A stretch of DNA of 58,904 nucleotides from Myxococcales bacterium (GTDB lineage: Bacteria; Myxococcota_A; Polyangia; Polyangiales; Houyiibacteriaceae), in assembly GCA_024640845.1 (NCBI GenBank), contig JAHEEE010000016.1, forward strand, positions 1 through 58,904, in the 5' to 3' direction. Positions 33,121 through 40,767 of this stretch are shown in pieces. Position numbers and translations under genes: made by a program. The notes below the pieces were generated by a model, which was not told the DNA's origin, ran no database searches, and saw only the letters and a program-made list of their open reading frames with translations. The number at the start of each line of letters is the position of its first letter. Within the stretch, counting starts at the first letter, position 1.

Positions 33121-34299
33121 GTGCCGCGTTTTCCAAACATCGCCGAACACGCCAACTCCGTCTCGCACCGCGTGTACAGCGAGCTTGCGGAGCGCGCGCG
33201 CGCCAACAACCAGGAGATCTTTCCGCTCCATGTGGGCGACACATATCGAGATCCCGTGATGGCGGCGCGCGCCGAGGCGCAAAAGAGCGAGGAGCATCCG
33301 GGCCTCCATGCTTATGCGCCCGTGCGTGGCGAGCCGGCGCTGATCGACGCGTTCATCGAGTACGTCGCCAAGCGCCATGAGGCAACGCTCGACAGAGATC
33401 GAATCCAGGTCATGTCCGGCGCAACAGCCGGCCTGAGCATCGTCTGCCAGGTGCTGCTGGAGCCTGGCGACGAAGTGCTGCTCCCCTCCCCGTTTTGGCC
33501 CTTGAGCCGTGGGATCATCGCCACCAAAGGCGCCAGCCCCGTGCAGGTCCCCTTCTACACGCGTCTCGATGAGCCTGGATTCGATCCCGAAGCCGCGCTC
33601 GAAGCCGCAGTGACTGATCGGACGGTCGCGCTCTACATCAACACGCCCAACAACCCAACCGGCCGCATCCTCTCGGAAACGACTGTCGACGCGATGCTGC
33701 GCGTGGCGATGCGTCACGACCTCTGGGTGCTCTGCGACGAGGCTTACGAAGAAATCTACTTCGATCGCGAACCTCCCACGCCGATCTGGTTACGCTCGGA
33801 GATCCGGGATCGAGCGGTCGCGTTTCACACACTATCGAAAACCTATGGATTCGCCGGTGCGCGAGTCGGCTTCACCCACGGCCCGGCCGAGCTGATGGGC
33901 ACCATCGCAGGGATGCAGACCTTTCACACCTATTGCGCCGCGCGACCGATGCAGCTCGGCGCGGTCGGGGCGCTTCGCGAAGGGGGCGCATGGGTCGAAG
34001 ACAGCCGCACGCTCTACCGCGACGCAGGATATGCTGCAGCTGACGCGCTCGGCGTTGCCCGCCCCCAGGGCGGCACCTTCCTCTTCATCGACGTGAGCCC
34101 TCACTTGCGATCGGGCGCTACGAGCTCCTTCGCATTCCTCGAGCGCTGTGCAGACGCAGGCGTCCTGCTGACCCCAGGGGCGTCCTGCGGCGACGACTAC
34201 GCGAAGTGGGTGCGCCTCTGCTTCACGTCGGTGCCCCCGGCTCGACTCGATTCGGCTTTGGGGAGGTTGGCTCCTCTTTTCCAAACACCTGGCGGCTGA
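33121..34299 (+). CDS. PLP-dependent aminotransferase, class I/II
   Basis: A 392-residue fold-type I aminotransferase: PLP Lys240 (HTLSKTYGFAGARVG), Asn178 in TPNNPTG, Asp206 in CDEAYE and Arg248. The N-terminal PLHVGDTYRDP and HAYAPVRGEPALIDAF segments match the aspartate/alanine-type subgroup. Substrates probably an amino acid and 2-oxoglutarate or pyruvate, not resolvable here. GTG start 3 bp after the permease stop, so co-transcribed. The 3' end overlaps the convergent DoxX gene by 77 bp. Confidence 0.92.
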   Translation: MPRFPNIAEHANSVSHRVYSELAERARANNQEIFPLHVGDTYRDPVMAARAEAQKSEEHPGLHAYAPVRGEPALIDAFIEYVAKRHEATLDRDRIQVMSGATAGLSIVCQVLLEPGDEVLLPSPFWPLSRGIIATKGASPVQVPFYTRLDEPGFDPEAALEAAVTDRTVALYINTPNNPTGRILSETTVDAMLRVAMRHDLWVLCDEAYEEIYFDREPPTPIWLRSEIRDRAVAFHTLSKTYGFAGARVGFTHGPAELMGTIAGMQTFHTYCAARPMQLGAVGALREGGAWVEDSRTLYRDAGYAAADALGVARPQGGTFLFIDVSPHLRSGATSSFAFLERCADAGVLLTPGASCGDDYAKWVRLCFTSVPPARLDSALGRLAPLFQTPGG

Positions 34300-34672
34300 A
34301 CCACGCGTCGAGCGAGGGTGACCCGGGACCGGTGAACGCCAATGTCGCATAGACGGCCGCGTAGAGGAGCGGCAGCTCGCGCATGGCCCACGCGTCGTTG
34401 AAGTGATGCACGAAGGCCGCGACCATCATCGCGATGAACAACGTCACCGAAGCGAAGCGGCCGAGGAGCCCGAGGAACAAGAGGATCGAACAGCCGACTT
34501 CGGCGAAGATGAGGAGTTGGAAGCTCACTTCGCTGCCGACGTTCAGCGGATCGGGGAACTGGAGGACGCGCGTCTCGTACTCGAGCACCTTGGGGATCCC
34601 GTGGCTGAGCATGAGCAACGAGACCGAAATCCGGAGCAGGAAGATACCGTTTTCGGCGAGCGTCCGACGCAT
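34223..34672 (-). CDS. DoxX-family membrane protein
   Basis: A 149-residue protein with four hydrophobic helices: FLLRISVSLLMLSHGIPKVL, FQLLIFAEVGCSILLFLGLL, ASVTLFIAMMVAAFVHHF and ELPLLYAAVYATLAFTGPGS. This is the DoxX layout, related to a thiosulfate:quinone oxidoreductase subunit and to many membrane proteins of unclear function. Its last 25 codons lie antisense to the end of the aminotransferase gene (77-bp overlap); the tail (KEEPTSPKPNRVEPGAPT) is polar and dispensable-looking, as expected for an extension that runs into a neighbour. Confidence 0.85.
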   Translation of the reverse strand: MRRTLAENGIFLLRISVSLLMLSHGIPKVLEYETRVLQFPDPLNVGSEVSFQLLIFAEVGCSILLFLGLLGRFASVTLFIAMMVAAFVHHFNDAWAMRELPLLYAAVYATLAFTGPGSPSLDAWFSRQVFGKEEPTSPKPNRVEPGAPT

Positions 34673-34709
34673 GCGCGCAAGCCTAGCACGCTGAATTCGC
34701 GCCGGCCGT

Positions 34710-35936
34710 GTGGATACACGGCCGACCCGTTACACTGAACACGTGGGGTCGTGTCCAGCATGCCATTCGATGCCCTTGTCCGGGTTTGAGGCGAGCCCCG
34801 GCGTCGAGGTGGAGCTGTGCGCGCACTGCCGTGGCCTCTTCCTCGACCGGCACGAGATCCGTCAGCTCGTCGGCGGCGGCTCGCTCGCCAAGGCAACCGA
34901 GGTCGTGCCCGTATCTCTCGGCGACGAGATTGGAATGCGCTGCCCGAAGTGCGTAGACCCTGCGATGCAGCCGCTGCGGGTCAGAGGCGCGGAAGCCGTA
35001 GAGTCGTGGCAGTGTCGAAGCTGTGGAGGGCTTTGGCTCGGTGAAGGCGCGTTCTTCGCCCTGGCTCGTTCGCTTCAAGCATCGCGGCGTCCCGTTCGCC
35101 TCGTCGCTCCGCCCGAGGCGAGCGCAGCACCCATCCTGCACGACGGCCCCGACCTGGCGCACAGTCGGAGTCGGCACGATCGCGGCATCGGCAATCTCGT
35201 TGGGGCCCCGGTCGCCCTAGCCGCGGGTTTGCTCCTTTGCTCGACTAGCTTGGGCCGCCTCTTCGCATCGCTCGTCGGGATGCCGTTCCACGAGCTCGGT
35301 CACGCGGCCGCATCATGGCTGAGCAGCCGAATCGCCATCCCGCTGCCCTTCTTCACCTTCTGGTTCGACGATCAATCGGTGCTCATGGGCCTGTTGGTCG
35401 TCAGCGCGCTCGGCTGGCTCATGTTTCACACCTACCGCGAAAAGAATTACTTCATGCTCTCGGTCGCGGGCGCGATGCTCGGCGCCTGGGCGATCGCGAC
35501 CTTCCTCATCTCGCCGACCACAACCCTGATGTGGCAGATCTTGGCGGGGGCCCTCGGAGAGATCGTGTTTGGCGCGTTCCTTCTGCTCGCCTTTCACTTC
35601 CCACTGCCGGACCGGTTTCGCTGGGACTTCTGGAGGTGGGTGGCGCTGATTCCTGGGGCGCTCTGCTTCGTGCACGCGCTGCTCCTCTGGCGCACGGTCT
35701 CCGCGGACGTGTCCCAAATGCCGTGGGGGGCCGCGATTGGCGCCGAAAGTGATGGCGACATGAACCGCTTGGTGCAGCAGTTCGCCTGGGACGCGAACGA
35801 CCTGGCCGACTTCTACTTGGCGATCGCCTACGGATGCCTAGCCGCGCTTGGTGTCACCTACGCGTATGCAGCGTATCGACTGAGGAGCTCCCGAGAAATC
35901 AACCCACCGGAAAAGGCGCTGCCGGCTTCTAGGTGA
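34710..35936 (+). CDS. tandem zinc-ribbon protein fused to a HELGH membrane (M50-like) domain
   Basis: A 408-residue protein with two TFIIB-type zinc ribbons, C15/C18...C37/C40 and C78/C81...C102/C105, each followed by the family's RGLFLD or GGLWL motif. About six membrane helices follow (about 165-395), with HELGH (194-198, [14 protein letters not shown]), a zinc-metalloprotease motif as in site-2 proteases, at the start of the membrane part. A second conserved NxxPxxxxDG motif is not clear; AESDGDMN near the C-terminus is a candidate. Start GTG 34710, or GTG 34743 just before the first ribbon. Possibly an intramembrane protease with a metal- or protein-sensing head. Confidence 0.8.
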   Translation: MDTRPTRYTEHVGSCPACHSMPLSGFEASPGVEVELCAHCRGLFLDRHEIRQLVGGGSLAKATEVVPVSLGDEIGMRCPKCVDPAMQPLRVRGAEAVESWQCRSCGGLWLGEGAFFALARSLQASRRPVRLVAPPEASAAPILHDGPDLAHSRSRHDRGIGNLVGAPVALAAGLLLCSTSLGRLFASLVGMPFHELGHAAASWLSSRIAIPLPFFTFWFDDQSVLMGLLVVSALGWLMFHTYREKNYFMLSVAGAMLGAWAIATFLISPTTTLMWQILAGALGEIVFGAFLLLAFHFPLPDRFRWDFWRWVALIPGALCFVHALLLWRTVSADVSQMPWGAAIGAESDGDMNRLVQQFAWDANDLADFYLAIAYGCLAALGVTYAYAAYRLRSSREINPPEKALPASR

Positions 35937-36279
35937 GCCCCCACTTGGCCTTGTTCTCGGCGACCTCTTCCGGGCTCGGCTGATCGGAGCCGTCGTTGAC
36001 GGGAACCTCGAAGTCGTCCTGCGCCTCCATCATCTTCGCATTAAGCTCGGTGTCCTCGCTGAAGACCTCGGGCACGGAAGCGTCTTCGTAGATCGCCTCC
36101 CACGGACACTCCGGCTCACACGCGCCGCAGTCGATGCATTCTTCCGGCTGGATGTACAGCTGGTTGGGGAACGTCTCTTTGTCGTCACCCTTGTATTCGT
36201 AAATGCACTCCACGGGACAAACATCGACGCAGGACTTGTCGACGCAATCGCGGCAAAGACGTGTAATGACCCAGGTCAT
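35929..36279 (-). CDS. seven-iron-type ferredoxin
   Basis: A 116-residue ferredoxin: N-terminal cluster Cys9, Cys12, Cys17, Cys21-Pro ([20 protein letters not shown]) and second cluster C48-x2-C51-x2-C54-x3-C58-Pro ([16 protein letters not shown]), the FdxA-like 3Fe-4S/4Fe-4S pattern. The C-terminal 50 residues are acidic with a conserved-looking [12 protein letters not shown]. The ATG at 36279 has GGAAGGGAG upstream; the longer frame to 36336 is ignored. The 3' end overlaps the convergent zinc-ribbon gene by 8 bp. Cytoplasmic electron carrier. Confidence 0.93.
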   Translation of the reverse strand: MTWVITRLCRDCVDKSCVDVCPVECIYEYKGDDKETFPNQLYIQPEECIDCGACEPECPWEAIYEDASVPEVFSEDTELNAKMMEAQDDFEVPVNDGSDQPSPEEVAENKAKWGLT

Positions 36280-36354
36280 CGGACTCCCTTCCGGAAAAAG
36301 TGGCTGAAAGCTAGCAGGGCCCCCCAAAGCGGTCAAAGATGACCGGAACCGCCA

Positions 36355-36858
36355 CTATCGCTTGGGTTTCGCGGGCTTCTTCTTCGGCGGCGCGCTCGGA
36401 TGGCAGCCGGCACAGCTGAAGTTCTCGATACCGAGGAGCTTAGCCATCGAGGGCGTCACGACCTCCTGCATGAACTTCACTTCGTCGGGAAAGGTGGACA
36501 GCATGCCACGATGACCCGGCGTGCCCTCCGGCGGAACGATGTACATCGATGGCGCCGGCATCTTGAAATCGATTTCCCTCATCTCTTCACCGTGGCAGTG
36601 GACGCAATCGAAGTCGCCAAACTCTTCTGCATCGTACCCAGCAAAGAGCTCCTTCATGATCGGGTTCACCTTCCCGATCATGTAGAATTCCCTGTCTTCG
36701 ACGCTCATTTCTTCCCATGGCGAGTCGGGCGGCGTGATCCCCATGGCCTCGATCGCGCTGACCTTGCCCGTCGACTTGGAGTCCGCGGACTTCGACCCGC
36801 CGCACGCCATCAAGCCGACGGCCAGCAGCGCCGCCACTGTTTTCATGATTCCACTCAT
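36355..36858 (-). CDS. di-haem c-type cytochrome-like lipoprotein
   Basis: About 167 residues from the ATG at 36858, or 163 from 36846. The lipoprotein signal ends LMAC. Two CxxCH haem-attachment motifs, CVHCH (85-89) and CAGCH (149-153), lie in a mostly helical, Met-rich protein (KMPAPSMYI, HRGMLSTFPDEVKFMQEVV); Met residues could be axial ligands. The C-terminus is Lys/Pro-rich (PSAPPKKKPAKPKR). Probably an outer- or inner-membrane-anchored electron carrier. It sits beside a ferredoxin gene, though the two act in different compartments. Confidence 0.85.
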   Translation of the reverse strand: MSGIMKTVAALLAVGLMACGGSKSADSKSTGKVSAIEAMGITPPDSPWEEMSVEDREFYMIGKVNPIMKELFAGYDAEEFGDFDCVHCHGEEMREIDFKMPAPSMYIVPPEGTPGHRGMLSTFPDEVKFMQEVVTPSMAKLLGIENFSCAGCHPSAPPKKKPAKPKR

Positions 36859-36876
36859 TGCCTCGCATGGTAATTC

Positions 36877-37674
36877 ATGCGTGGTAGCGGAGCACAAAGT
36901 TTGTTCTCTCGGTTTCAACGTCAAATGATCTTCCCGGGACCCGAGGGCGTGAACCGCGCGTTGCTCGCACGGGTCGCCGAGCAGGTTGGCGCCCGAGAGC
37001 TCCGCGTCCCCACCGAGGATGGTGAGACACTGTACGGTTGGCATCGTGATGCCGTCCGAACGGGCCCGCGACGAGTCCTGCTTTACTTCCACGGCAATGC
37101 GTCGTCGGTGCTCGCCCAGATCGAGCTGCAGAATCTCCTGTTGAGCGAGGGGTGGGATTTCGTCGGTATCCACTATCGCGGTTATCCCGGCAGCACGGGC
37201 ATGTCGAGCGAAGAAGGGCTGCATCGAGACGCTCTTGCCGCATGGGCCTGGGTGACCGAAGAGCTCGGCACGGCGCCGGAGCGCGTCGCGATTCACGGTC
37301 GGAGCCTCGGCGGAGGCGTTGCGGTCCAGCTGGGGGCGAAGGTCGACGCCGGCGCCCTATGCCTGGAGTCCACCTTCACCTCGATCGTGGAGCTCGCGAA
37401 GGAGCACTACTGGTTCCTGCCCGTCCGGCGACTCCTCGAACATCGCTTCATGAGCCGCGACTATGCAAAGGCGATCTCCTGCCCCGTCCTCGTGGCCCAC
37501 GGGAGCGCGGACACATTGATTGACGTCCACCACGGCAAGGAGCTCGCGCGCCTCTTTCACGCGGACGAGTACATCGAGGTGCCACGCATCGATCACGGCG
37601 ACATTCTGTTCGTCGGCAGAATCGCGGAACGTTATTTGAGATTCCTCGACGGCGCCGTTCCCGCTCGACAATAG
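36877..37674 (+). CDS. alpha/beta hydrolase (serine, BEM46/ABHD-type)
   Basis: A 265-residue hydrolase with oxyanion loop FHGNASS (71-77), nucleophile Ser143 in GRSLGG, Asp212 (HGSADTLID) and His240 (IDHGDILF). The sequence resembles the ABHD13/BEM46 group of short-chain esterases or lipases, which are often membrane-associated through an N-terminal helix; here the N-terminus is short and basic (SLFSRFQRQMIFPGPEG), typical of that group. Divergent from the cytochrome gene, with an 18-bp gap between starts. Confidence 0.9.
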   Translation: MRGSGAQSLFSRFQRQMIFPGPEGVNRALLARVAEQVGARELRVPTEDGETLYGWHRDAVRTGPRRVLLYFHGNASSVLAQIELQNLLLSEGWDFVGIHYRGYPGSTGMSSEEGLHRDALAAWAWVTEELGTAPERVAIHGRSLGGGVAVQLGAKVDAGALCLESTFTSIVELAKEHYWFLPVRRLLEHRFMSRDYAKAISCPVLVAHGSADTLIDVHHGKELARLFHADEYIEVPRIDHGDILFVGRIAERYLRFLDGAVPARQ

Positions 37675-37722
37675 AACCGGGCAGCGCACCTCTGGAAATC
37701 GACTCGACAGCCCAAGTGAAAC

Positions 37723-39648
37723 ATGTTCTATTTCTTCCCGATGTCTCGAGGGAAGAAAACACTTGCTCCGAAGCCGGCCGATGCGCCCTTGGTGCTGACC
37801 AAAGCCAACGCTGACGCGTGGCACCGAGAGGCCGATGTAATCGTCGTTGGGTTTGGTGGGGCTGGCGCATGTGCTGCGCTCGAAGCCAAGGCGCAGGGCG
37901 CTCGCGTGCTCGTCCTCGACCGGTTTCACGGCGGCGGCGCCACGGCGATCAGCGGCGGGGTGTTTTACGCGGGTGGCGGGACACACATCCAAAAAGAGGC
38001 CGGGGTCGACGACGACTCGGACTCGATGTTCCGCTACCTGTCGCTCGAAGTGAAAGGGGTCGTTTCGGAGGAGACGCTTCGCGACTTCTGCGATCGGAGC
38101 GCCGAGAACCTCGGGTGGCTCGAGGGCCATGGGGTTCCGTTCGAAGGCACGCTTTGCCCCTACAAGACCAGCTACCCGACCGACGACTACTACCTCTACT
38201 ATTCCGGCAACGAAGGCTTTTCGCCCTTCAAGGACGCAGCCAAGCCGGCACCTCGCGGCCATCGAGCCAAGGGCGCCGGGCTTCCCGGAGAGAGCTTCTA
38301 CGAGCCGCTTCGCGCGGCGGCGGTGCGTGCGGGCATCGATGTCGAGTATGAAGCGCGGGTTACCCGGCTGGTGATCGACGGCGGCAACCAAGTGCTCGGT
38401 GTGGAGTACCGAAAAATCGAGAAGGGCTTCTGGAGCCAGCTGCACCGGAAGCTTCACCAAGCGGGAATCGCGGTCGTGAAGTACAACCCGAAGCTGGCCG
38501 CGAAGCTCCGCGAGCGATGCTTTCGGATCGAGGCCGACCATTCGGTCGTCACGCGGGCGCGAGCGACGAAGGGCGTCATCCTGGCTGCAGGCGGCTTCAT
38601 CTACAACCGGGAGATGGTCAAGGAAATCGCCCCCCGCTACAGGACCGGGATGCCGCTCGGTACGACTTCCGACAACGGCAGCGGCATCCTGCTTGGCACC
38701 AGCGTCGGTGCCAAGACAGACCTCATGGACCGCGTGTCCGCGTGGCGCTTCATCAACCCCCCGGAGGCGTTCGCCAAGGGAATGATCATCAACAAGAACG
38801 GCGAGCGATACATCAACGAGTTCATGTACGGCGCAGCGATCGGCGAGGCCATGGTCGAGGAAAACGACGGCGAGGCGATCCTCATCATCGACGCCGAGCT
38901 CAAGAAGCTGGCGCGCGAGCAGTGCAGGCCCGGCAAGGCGCAATGGTTCCAGCGAGCACCTGCGCTCTTGAACCTCTGGTTCAACACCAAAGAAGCGAAG
39001 TCGCTCGAGGAGCTTGCCGAGGTCATCAAGGTCCCCGTTGCAACGCTGCGTAAGACGCTCGAAGCCTACAACGACGCGGCCGAAGGGAAGTCTGCGGATC
39101 CCTTTGGCAAGGACCCCGCGAAGATGCACGCCATGCGCAGCGGGCCCTACTACGCGATCAACGCTGGTATCCGCAGCAAGCGCTTCCCCTGCCCGACCCT
39201 GACCCTCGGCGGCCTCGTGGTGGACGAACGCACCGGACAGGTGAGAAGCGAACAGGGAGGCGTAATTCCCGGCCTCTACGCGGCCGGCCGAAACGCCGTC
39301 GGTGTCTGCTCGCGGCAGTACGTGAGCGGGCTGTCGATCGCGGATTGCGTATACTCCGGTCGCCGCGCGGGCGGCGCGGCGGCGCGTGACGAAGTATCCG
39401 CCGAAGACGACGCGCCCAACCTCACGCAAGCCCGGCCGATCGAGGCTACGCCGGCGCTCGAAGGCATCCCGCCGATCCGCGAGTCGTTGGTCGCCGACCC
39501 GACACCCGAAGCGCACGCGGGTCCGACCCGCCGAACGAAACGCGAGTGCCCATACCCGAGGCAAGCGCTCAACCGAACTATTCGTCGTCCGGGAGGCACC
39601 GCGCGTGTATCATCGCAGCGCGGGCGGTTGAGCAAGCGCGCCCCCTGA
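37723..39648 (+). CDS. FAD-dependent dehydrogenase, 3-ketosteroid-dehydrogenase-like
   Basis: A 641-residue flavoprotein: FAD motif GFGGAG (43-48), GGGATAISGGVFYAGGGTHI, and C-terminal GLYAAGRNAVGVCSRQYVSG followed by SIADCVYSGRRAG, the closing FAD segment typical of fumarate-reductase/ketosteroid-dehydrogenase (KstD, Delta4-(5alpha)) family enzymes. The catalytic domain lies between about 180 and 440. The last 75 residues (from about EDDAPNLTQ) are Pro/Arg/Thr-rich and look disordered, an unusual extension. ATG 37723, or 37741 internal. The following SnoaL-like, FolE and GMC genes run in the same direction. Confidence 0.87.
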   Translation: MFYFFPMSRGKKTLAPKPADAPLVLTKANADAWHREADVIVVGFGGAGACAALEAKAQGARVLVLDRFHGGGATAISGGVFYAGGGTHIQKEAGVDDDSDSMFRYLSLEVKGVVSEETLRDFCDRSAENLGWLEGHGVPFEGTLCPYKTSYPTDDYYLYYSGNEGFSPFKDAAKPAPRGHRAKGAGLPGESFYEPLRAAAVRAGIDVEYEARVTRLVIDGGNQVLGVEYRKIEKGFWSQLHRKLHQAGIAVVKYNPKLAAKLRERCFRIEADHSVVTRARATKGVILAAGGFIYNREMVKEIAPRYRTGMPLGTTSDNGSGILLGTSVGAKTDLMDRVSAWRFINPPEAFAKGMIINKNGERYINEFMYGAAIGEAMVEENDGEAILIIDAELKKLAREQCRPGKAQWFQRAPALLNLWFNTKEAKSLEELAEVIKVPVATLRKTLEAYNDAAEGKSADPFGKDPAKMHAMRSGPYYAINAGIRSKRFPCPTLTLGGLVVDERTGQVRSEQGGVIPGLYAAGRNAVGVCSRQYVSGLSIADCVYSGRRAGGAAARDEVSAEDDAPNLTQARPIEATPALEGIPPIRESLVADPTPEAHAGPTRRTKRECPYPRQALNRTIRRPGGTARVSSQRGRLSKRAP

Positions 39649-39654
39649 GCCGTC

Positions 39655-40083
39655 ATGATCCTCGAATCCGAACGCCGCGCGATCGTCGAAACACTCGTGC
39701 GCTACAGCACCGCGATCGACACCAGCGCATGGGGGCTTCTCGGAGACGTCTTTCTTCCGAACGCCCGAGTCGACTACCGCGGCGCCGGTGGGCCCGTCTT
39801 GAGCGGCGCGGAAACCTCGGGGTGGCTCGAGGAGAACATGGCGCAGTTCAAAATCCTGCAGCACTTCCTGTCGAACGTGCAGGTTGCGCAGGAAGGCGAC
39901 GAAGTACGCTCGGTGGCCTACGTCCATGCCGTTCACGGGTACCCGGGCGACGACGGCAGCATGCGGTTCTTCGACTTGGGAGGCGTGTACAAGGATCGGT
40001 GGCTTGAAACGTCGGCCGGTTGGCGCATCTCTGAGCGAGTGTTGACCACCAAGTGGTTTAGAGGTGATGTACCGGCCGCTTGA
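39655..40083 (+). CDS. SnoaL/NTF2-like protein
   Basis: A 142-residue cone-fold (NTF2/SnoaL) protein: RRAIVETLVRYSTAIDTSAWGLLGDVFLPNARVDY, then SGAETSGWLEENMAQFKILQHFLSNVQV and strands ending WRISERVLTTKWFRGD. This is the SnoaL-like group close to ketosteroid isomerase and scytalone dehydratase; several keep Asp/His catalytic pairs (here D22, H71 and others near the pocket). It starts 6 bp after the dehydrogenase stop. Its location next to a ketosteroid-dehydrogenase-like gene suggests steroid or aromatic-type isomerisation, by inference. Confidence 0.85.
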   Translation: MILESERRAIVETLVRYSTAIDTSAWGLLGDVFLPNARVDYRGAGGPVLSGAETSGWLEENMAQFKILQHFLSNVQVAQEGDEVRSVAYVHAVHGYPGDDGSMRFFDLGGVYKDRWLETSAGWRISERVLTTKWFRGDVPAA

Positions 40084-40125
40084 CTTGACGCCCCCGCACT
40101 CCCGACCCAAGGAAACCGTACTGCC

Positions 40126-40725
40126 ATGAGCGATAAGCCAACCGATGAAGAAGCCACGGAATGTGTCCGAAAGCTCCTCGCCTACATCGGCGACGACCCA
40201 GAGCGCGAGGGCCTGATCGACACGCCACGACGCGTGCTCGGGGCCATCGAGGAGCACTTCAGAGGCTACCACGAGGATCCGGTGGCGCACCTGTCGCGCA
40301 CGTTTAGCGAGGTCGAGGGCTACGACGAGCTCGTGCTCGTCAGCGACATCGAGATCTACAGCCATTGTGAGCACCATGTGGTCCCCTTCGTCGGCAAGGC
40401 GCACGTCGCCTACATTCCGAACGGCAAAGTGGTCGGGCTTTCGAAGATCGCGCGCGTCGTGGACACGTTCGGCAAACGGCTGCAGGTGCAAGAGAAGCTG
40501 ACAGCGCAAATCGCCAACGCCATCGACGAGACCCTCACTCCGCAGGGAACCGCCGTCATCTTGCAGTGCCAGCATTTTTGCATGTGTTATCGCGGCGTGC
40601 GGAAGCCCGGGTCGTGGACGACCACCAGCCGCCTGACCGGCTGTTTTTTGAAGGACGAAGCGGCGCGCATGGAGCTCCTGACTCTGATCGGGATGCCCCG
40701 CTCAATCGGCGGCGCGGGGGTCTGA
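40126..40725 (+). CDS. folE: GTP cyclohydrolase I
   Basis: A 199-residue FolE protein, standard length: DTPRRVLGAIEEHFRGY, zinc ligands Cys81 and His84 in SHCEHHVVPF and Cys152 in QHFCMCYRGV, GLSKIARVVDTFGKRLQVQEKLT and the C-terminal tail. It converts GTP to 7,8-dihydroneopterin triphosphate for folate/tetrahydropterin synthesis, in a homodecamer in the cytoplasm. An ATG with AAGGAAACC upstream. Its neighbours are not other folate genes. Confidence 0.96.
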   Translation: MSDKPTDEEATECVRKLLAYIGDDPEREGLIDTPRRVLGAIEEHFRGYHEDPVAHLSRTFSEVEGYDELVLVSDIEIYSHCEHHVVPFVGKAHVAYIPNGKVVGLSKIARVVDTFGKRLQVQEKLTAQIANAIDETLTPQGTAVILQCQHFCMCYRGVRKPGSWTTTSRLTGCFLKDEAARMELLTLIGMPRSIGGAGV

Positions 40726-40767
40726 GCCCGCCTCGATCTCCGCCCACCATCGTCGTACAGTTGGCGC

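Noticed and set aside
37357-39564. 735-residue open frame on the minus strand
   Set aside because: It is antisense to the flavoprotein gene over its whole length, is Arg/Val-rich with no domain, and has no ribosome-binding site; a GC-bias shadow.
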